From positions 1 to 60,310 of the IMG/VR virus record IMGVR_UViG_3300032304_000756: 60,310 bases of DNA. One strand, given 5' to 3'. Origin of the DNA: a virus. Each line of letters opens with the position of its first letter. Position 1 is the stretch's first letter. This document shows, piece after piece, positions 23,701-32,700 of the stretch. The notes beneath the pieces are model-generated. The model saw only the letters and a program-made list of their open reading frames with translations. It made no database searches and was not told the origin of the DNA. The position numbers and the translations under genes are program-made.

Positions 23701-26700
23701 CTAAAACTACCATCGCTGGTGCTCTTACGGAAAATAATAGTGTCTCCGCTGTTTACATCAACGTATGCTGGAATAATTATAGGCTCAACTGTGCTGCCGT
23801 CTCCTACAAATGTTTGCATTTGCGCATCTGCATTTACAATATCCGGGGCCGCATTTAACGTTGCCAATTTTGCGGCGACGTCTAACGTTTTACTAGATAC
23901 TTGATTTTCTTTTGCTGTCAACAGCGTTTGAGCATCGTCTAAATTGTCTTGAGCAATTACAAGATCCGCAATCAACTGTGTTTCCTGAAGTTGATTTGCA
24001 GCCAGTGTGGCTTGTAAAGAAAAGTATAACGGATCGCTTGGAGGAGTTATTAGCAGTTGAGCTTCTAAATCTGCTATGACTGCCTGTGTATCAATTAACT
24101 CTTGTGTTAGTGTGCCTACAATTTCTTGTTTGGCATCTTTATCTGCTTGAAGAATTAGTTCCTCTGCTGTAAATGTCGCCAGTTGAGAAACTGCTGTGTT
24201 GTATGCTGTTTCTGCCGCAGTGTATTCGTCGTAGTTAACATCGTCAATTCGAACACCGTTGATATAGATATTAATTTGTTCGCCGTCTGCTGGAATGTAG
24301 GATAGAGTATAAGAACGTGTAGTTCCGTCTGACACAACTAAAAAGTCAGTGTAGTCCTCATCAAAATCGTCCCACCCTGCTGTGAACCAAGGCAAACCAT
24401 CCCACCCCGAACTGATTTCAAAGCCTAGACCTGTTACTTCAACACCACCGTAATCAACCCCTTGCATCAACTGTCCAAGATCTTTACCAATCTGTCCAAT
24501 GCCGGGTGCATAATAATATTGAATTCTATCAGCGGCTGTTAGTAGTCTGATATCTTTGGTGTAAGAAACAATAACATTGGCTGCACCAATTTCTGCCGCT
24601 GATGTCAATTCAAGCACACCAACATATCGTGTATAACCCAATGAAGTATCTTTTTTATTATAAACAACGAAATCACTGGTCAATAATTCTTCATTAGATA
24701 CTGTGACTGCTGTTTTATTTGTTCTAATATCCAAAGGCCAGTTTAATTCAAATCGTGTTCTAGAACCTGTGCCGTCAAATGTCTGTGTCATAGTTATGGC
24801 ACTGATTTGATACTCGGGAATTATTCTATCAAACTTAACTCCAATGGTATTGGTACGTGCAAGTCCTTCGCCCAGCACTGCTGTGGCCATCGCGGGAGTT
24901 CCTGTGGCATTTACAGAACCGCTAATAACAACTGTTGGCGTTGTTAGATATCCTTCACCTTTAATTTCTACAATTATTTTTGTAACTGACCCTTGAGATA
25001 TGTATGCTTTGGCTGTTGCCTTGACTCTAGATGTGCCTACAATTTCAACAGCAGGAGATGCCTGATATCCCGATCCACCGTCTGTAACTATTATTTCAAC
25101 AACACGGTATCCTAGGTTGTCTAACCAATCGCTGTAAGGTGCGTTTAAAATTGCAGATGATGTGTACGCCACTGCTGAGTTTGCAACTTTGACAGTGAAT
25201 GGAACAATCTTTCCTTCTTCAGAGTCGTAACGTGCAGGAAGGTCAAAATCTGTAGTGCCAGTATATGTGTTGTCGTTAGCAGTATAATTACTGATAAATT
25301 CTCTAATCTTACTTCTGTAAGGTTTTACTTCATTGATATATTCTTCGTAACTAGATAAGTTATCATTTTTATAGTTAACTTTTTGACGTAACTCACCAAG
25401 ATTATGTTGGCTCTTGATAAACGATGTCTTAAATGCCCAGTCAACAAACGTTTGTTCTGAAAATACATATCTTAAACTTGCAAAGAATAATTTATTGTAT
25501 TCAATTTCTAAGTCATCGATTAGTAAGTTATTTTTAATAACATCGAGAATTATTCTTAATTCCTCTTTTGGTTCGTCATCATATACATCGCCATCATAGG
25601 TGAAACTATCGAAACCAATATTGCTGTTAGTAAAATTATACAAGTTACTATTAAATTGTATAGTTCCGTTTTGGCGGCCAACTGTATTATAATTCAATGA
25701 CACATTATCTGTGACCAAGGTGTTTATTCTTTCTAACAATAACCAGCCGCCGGATTTTTCGTTCTTGATTTTTACTAAATCGCCTACAGCAATATCGATG
25801 AAACTCATTTCATAAGAAAAATCAACCTGATGGTCTACTTTAGTAAATGCACTATAGCCATTGGCATACCAATCGGCATAACTCCAGTGTTTTGTTACGT
25901 CATAAATTTGCGTTTTAGATCTAAACCAATTGCCAATTGCACTATCCCAAATGTACATACTCCACTTGTTTGCGGCTGTTTCATCATTGTTCACTAAAAT
26001 TGTAAATGGTCTAACATACAAAATAGTAGAGTCAAGATAATCTCTGCCGGAATTATCCACAGTCACACTTGTAACTTCTCCGATAGAATTAATTCTAGCA
26101 GTTAACTTTGCACCATTGCCGTTACCAGTAATTGTAATTTCTGGTGCTATTTTGTAGCCTCTTCCGGGCGTTGTAACAACTACTCGAACAATTTTTCCTG
26201 CTTCTACTACTGGTATAACAGTTGCTTGAATAAATCCAGTTGAGCCGACAAACCGTATCTGACTTTGACTATCAATTGCAATATCGAACTTACCAGATAA
26301 TTCTGTTGGTGGTTCTTCTTTGGAATTTAAATCTGTAAAATTAAAATCGTCAATTATAGCACGAGATATCAACACTGAATTAACACGTTCAATAAATTGT
26401 TTTAGTGCTTCTAGTCTATTAATAAACATGCCTTGACGGGGTTTGTTTAAAATACCGTATTTTAATTTAGCAGGTAATCGTGTATCTGGAACTTCCGAAC
26501 CATTGATATCGTATCCTATTAAACTGTCAAACCATTTTTGTTCAACATACTTGTTGAGTTTCTTATTTGTATTTCCTTCGGCCAATAACTGATAATGAGC
26601 ATGAATATTATTTTCAGTATTATTAACAATCCAATAGCGAACATTTAATGCAACATCTTTGCCAGTGATTAGGCCTTTGCAGTTTACAAGAGCAAACTGA

Positions 26701-29700
26701 TTTTTACCTAATAGTGTAGCATACTGGATGCCTTGACCTTTTGGATTTGCTATTAACTTTGCCACATCATTGGCAGACGTTTTTCTAAATGTTACATTAG
26801 GTACTGTTGTTTTATTTTTTACCCAGAAATAATAGGTATTAGTGAATGTCTTGCTGATACTGTCGTATGACTGCTTAGTACTATAGACTAGATCGCCGTA
26901 CTTAGAAGTACCGCTAATACCCAATGCTAATCCAGTTTCGGTATCGGCTAAAGAATCCCATTCACTAGGTGTGTACTCAGATTCTACCCATTCATAGATG
27001 TCAACGCTGGCGTCATTATATACATTATTCCAAGTGTTTGCTTTATAAACTATAGAACCTTGTAATGGATTAGCAAATTTAATTGTGCTAAGATCCCACC
27101 ATAATTTACCAATGTGCGGTTTTGTCCATCCCATTAACAAATCTACCACCACGTTTTCTACACCGATTGTATAGATTGCCGGATCATAATATGTTTTAAA
27201 TGATAATTCTTGTTCTGCAATACCTAATATTTTTCCTGTGACAGGATCAATAAAATCTAGATTTGCAACTACATCATTTGTTCTAGTGTTGTATAAAAAT
27301 AAAGATTTAATTTTAGATAAATTGACACTGGGCTCGGGTTCTCTAAACTTAGTCCAAGACTTATTACTGCCTGTAAATTCGTAAAATGCTCCAGCGGTAG
27401 ATGTTTGATCGTTTACATAAACGTTTCGTGCTACAATAACAGCATCGCCGTAATTAATTCCCGACACTGCGGTTGGCTCTAATTCATCACCAATTAAAAA
27501 TTTAGTATCATACTTTTCGTAGATGCGAATACTGCCTGTAAATTCTTGTTCTTCAACGAACTTGGTAACATTTAAATCAAATGTGGTATTTCCGTCATCG
27601 ATAAATGTTTCAATTGTTTGACTTCCGCCGTAACTATAAATTACAAGTTTGTCGTTGTCTAAATTAAAACGAACTCTATAACCAAATTTTTCACTGTCCT
27701 GATTCAACGGACTTGTAATAATATCGTTGGCAACGTAAGTAGAACTGTTCAATTTGAATATTGCAACTGCACCTTGATTTGATGCTACATTTGAATATCC
27801 TGGAACACCCACTGCTATAAAGTTTGCATCGTTGGTGATTGCCACTGATGTTCCAAAGTTACTGCCAGTTTCTAATATTTCAACAGAAATAAAGTCGCTG
27901 ATGTTAATTTCTTGCACAGATACAAATGTTGTACCCGATAATCTTGTAACTAACACCGACTCGTCATTTTTAGATATAGTGATTGTGTTGTTCGATGCAA
28001 CATCTATATCAGTTATGTCAATGCCGACTGGCAGTGTTAGTGTTGCTAGGAAGGTATTTGTTGTTAAGTTATACGCAGATAAAGACGCAGGTATAATTGT
28101 ACTACCATCTATCGATAGTCCACCTTTAGAAACAATGTATAGTACATTACCGTTTACCTGTAACTTTTGTCCAAAATATTGAAACTCTGTCGGAGTAGAA
28201 CTTTGAATTACTCTCGTAAATTCATAACTTCCGTAGATATTTTTTGTATATTGTGCAACATATCCAATATCCACTTCTGTGATTACAGGAGGATCTGTTG
28301 GTAACGGACCGGGTGTTGATGTGATACCGTATCTAGGAGCACCAATAAACAAATATGTGCCGTTGGCATTAAAACACAAACTATCGCCAAAACTTCCATT
28401 TGTGTCTGTGAATGTTTCTGTAGACAGTGGAAATATAGAATCTTGGAACGCCCAACCAAAGGAGGGCGTTGGTCTGCTGTAAAATAACACTGCGTTGGTA
28501 GAGGTTGCGGCCAGTACCGTTTCGGTTCCGTCAACCGCTAGTACTTTACCAAAGTAATTTTCTTCGCTGGTAATTTTTGTACTGGAATAAGTCTTGGTAA
28601 ATTTCCAAACACTCCACGCATTATCGATGCCGTCTGTCCATACAATTTCATTATTTTTCTTAGCAGATACTGGCAACGAATTTAAGTCGTCGATTGACGA
28701 CAAACGCTGAGGAGTAAACTTAAATAAATTAATGTTTAATGCTTGATTAATTTCTGCAATAGCCGCAGTATCTAAATCTGCAGGCATTGCTATCTCGAAC
28801 CAGTTTAGTCCCACAGCAATAACTTTTTTAATTCCTTCTAACGATGTGATGGTATTGTTAATACCTATGTAAGATCCCACTACAATATCTACCGGAAGTT
28901 TAGTAGTTAGAATAAATCTAAAATTTGTTACTTCCTCGACCTGTTTAATCGATTTGGCGAAAATAGTAAATCTGTAAACATTCCACGAACTGTTGTCGAA
29001 TCCCAACCAGAAATATGTACCTTCTACAAGGTCCTTTATATTGTAAGTGGCAAAATCATCTTTAGACGAAATTACATAATCGACGTCCTCATAGTTTACA
29101 TATCCAGCAGTTCGAATATATTCTTTTTGCGAGGCAAGAACTGGGAACGGCTCGTGAGTATAGTCGTCTGGTTTTAAATAAACTTGATCCGCAGTAATGC
29201 GATATACAAAGTCATTTACCCCAAACGGCACCGATGTAACAAGTTCAATCGGTTGAGGATTTATTAAGAATTTTTCTTCGTTGAGAATATATTCAACTTC
29301 TTCAAATCCACCGCTGGCGCCATACTGCCCTAATCTGATAGCCCACTCTTCAAAGAATTCTAAACTGTCAGTGTTTGCATAATTCAGTGCATCAAATAAT
29401 TTGGAAAGGCTGTTTTGTGTACCCTTTTCTTGAATCATGCCTTGATAAAATTTATATTGACTTACATCGTCATTAATAATATTTTCAAGATACTGACGTT
29501 TTTGATAACCAATTAAATGCTGTGCAAATTTTTGTTGGTCCACATCAAAACTATCTGTGTCTAAATCATAGAAATCTTCAAACTGTGAAGCACGGTAGTC
29601 CCAGTTAGGAATTAATTTAGATTCTGGCTTGTCGGCAAGTATATACCAATCGTCATCGTTGAACAATTCTGTTCCAGGAATATTTGTTCTAGCACTGTAG

Positions 29701-32700
29701 TAGAATTCTTTGTACTTGACAGTGTCGCCCAGTGCATAATCTTTCCAAGCAGTCCACTCTGTTACGATTGCACGGTCGTAGACAAATCCTGGAATACTAA
29801 AATCACCGGTCCAGCCTGATATCTTGTACCCTACAACCTTAATTCGTTCTTGTCTGTATCCTTGAGTTTGGTCGTAAATGATATCATTAAACACTGTGAC
29901 ATCGTCTAAAATTAAGACATGTTCTTTTTGTACGAGATTTAATGTTGCATGGTAAAGACCGTCTGCTGTGTTTTTTGGTCGTAGGCTAAAATTATTTTTT
30001 TCACGGATACTGTTAGTAAACGATGGTTCTAATTCTACACCATCTTGTTTGAATATCGAATATTCGTAGAATGGATCATAAATGCTTTCTACTACAGCGT
30101 ATTCTTGTTTATAAATTAATTCTTCAGCGGCTGGACTTAATGTAATAATTGATCCGTCTGCCCAATTCTGTGTGGTCCAGAATGCAAATTCTTTAGCACT
30201 GGTTTGCCAGTCTGTTACAGTTTTTAAATTAGGGTTAAAATATTCAAAGGTGAATCCAGCATCTGTTAGGTACTTTCCGTATCCTAATAATAGATCAACT
30301 ACCTCTTGAACTGTACGAAGTTCTGCTCCGTAATGGAGAGTACTAACTTCATTTTCAAAGTTTCTTCGTAGTGTAATCTCACGGCCGCCAACAATAGGCA
30401 ACGATGCTAATTTAGCAAAGTACTTGGGCTCAAATGCCGTAGCACTAGTATGAGCAACTGTTACTCTAAAATAGTTTTGATCTGTTTTAACTATTTGTCC
30501 CTTACTATAAAACTTTTCAGAATTCCAATCAATATAAGTTTCTGATATACCGCCAACTCTGATAACAGGATCAGACACTGTATCTAACGGTTTTTTATAA
30601 TAAAATTCTGGGGTAAATTTATTATAGCCTTTTACAACAAACCCGCTGGTAGTTTTTTCAATAAGAACACCACTGTAGTCTATGGTTGTTACGGGTGTAC
30701 TAGAATTTAAAATAATATCGTAGTTTTCTTGCGGGATGAATACATTACCTTCATTTAACGGACTACGACTATCTAATATTAATTTAAACTTTTCTTTAGT
30801 TGTAAACCCTGCAAGTTTGCTGGAAATTTTTATCTGTAAAGATTTCAAATCTGATTTAAAATTATCAAGAATAGTAAACGACTTACTAATACCGTAATCT
30901 GATAGATAGTTTACTAGTCCGCTGGTAAACACCCTAGTAGAATCTTTGACTGTACTTGGGAATACCATATTAGCCGTATTAAATCTCAAATTACCTGTGG
31001 GCAATTTATAAACAATCTGACCAGTGTCATCTCTATACTGACGAATTCTATCAAAGCCTAGTGCAAACATTTTTGCTGGGCGCAATAATGTAAGTGCAGT
31101 AATTAATGCAAATGCATAATGACTACTTCTTCTCCATGCAGTTTCTATTGGTGTTTGGTCGCCGAATGTAAATTCATTTTCTGTAAACACAGAAACATAG
31201 TCTGCTACCAGGCCCACAGTCAACGGATCGATTAAGTTACCATCAGCATCTACTGGAATATACTTTAATAAATCGGGTCTAGCATACAATGAATTGCGTG
31301 TTGCTAGTTGCCCTGGAATTCGTATTAGCCCTTCTGTTAAATCATTCCATAATAACAAATTGTCTTTGGTGTAAGGTGCTGGACCGTATGTTGTATCCCA
31401 CCAAGTTGGCTTAACACTGAAACCTACCATTTCCCACGGATGTGTGTGAGGACGATCTGTGTCGTAGAAATAATTATATATTCCGCGCCAGAAGCCAGGC
31501 AGTGGATTGCCCTGCGGGTCTGCAAATGATTTGTAATTGTAAGTAAACGGTTCGTTTCTATCAAAGAAAGTATGTTTAGTATAATCTTCGTTAATCAACG
31601 TTGTCCAGTTTAAAAACTCTTGACGTAATGTTAAATTTAATTCGTTAGCACTAACATCGGCTGTTCTAAAGTATCCAGAAATTAATGTGTCAAGATTAAA
31701 CAATTCAGGATTATATCGAATTTTGATATTATTATAAATTCGAGTTTCTAATTCTAATAATAATTCATCTCTAAATTCGTTGGATTCGTTCGCTCCTGAA
31801 AATGCCACAGTAATACTGCCGTCATGGCCTTGAATTACTTTGGTAGGAGTACGATAAGTGTTATCGACAAAAATCTTAGGTTCGAATAGCGGATACAATC
31901 CCAGTTTTGTCGGAGTCGGTGGCACACAGCATCCTGCTGTTTCTTCATACTGATAAATGTTTAAAATGTCACCTGTTTGAATTTCAGAAGAAATTCGTAT
32001 AAAACTGGTATTAATAAATGTATAGTCCCTGCCGTACAATAACAGTTCATCGTTTACATATACCAATACTGCCTTAGAACTGGCTTTGTCTAGATCGAAA
32101 TCAAAAGTTAGCGGATAGTCAGTAAACGAATTATCAATAATTTCTTGTTCGTAAACAAAATTAATACCGAACGGTACCATGTCACTTAGATAGAACGGAG
32201 ATTCTACTGTTTTATCTCTAGTAACTTCTTTTAGTACTAAGTCCAAGTGATTGCGTGTTATGCCGTCATAGCCGTATGATGTTGCTGTTCTAATTAGATT
32301 ACGTTTGAATTTAGAATACTCATCCCTTGCATAGCGTAAACTTTTAATAATATTAACATTTTTATTTGTAAAACTATAGATAATCGGAGACAATGGTCCT
32401 GAATGTTGAACAATCTGAGTCCCATACCCTGAAATATTTCCTAGATCACGTAGATTACTGTTTCCTGGAACTGCTCCTTGGAAGTTAGCAAAATTTTCTG
32501 AAATTGTTTTTAGATGATTAGAAATTTGACCCAGTGTCAAGTCTTTTAAACTTAGATTCTGTGGGTTGCTTTCAAGGTTACTTGGGAATTTATAAAACCC
32601 AATATTTTTTAATTTGGCAGCAGACGACATAGTTTCGAGAACCACTACATCGCCCACTGCTAAATCTACATTAAACTGAATATATGCTATGCTGTTTTGT

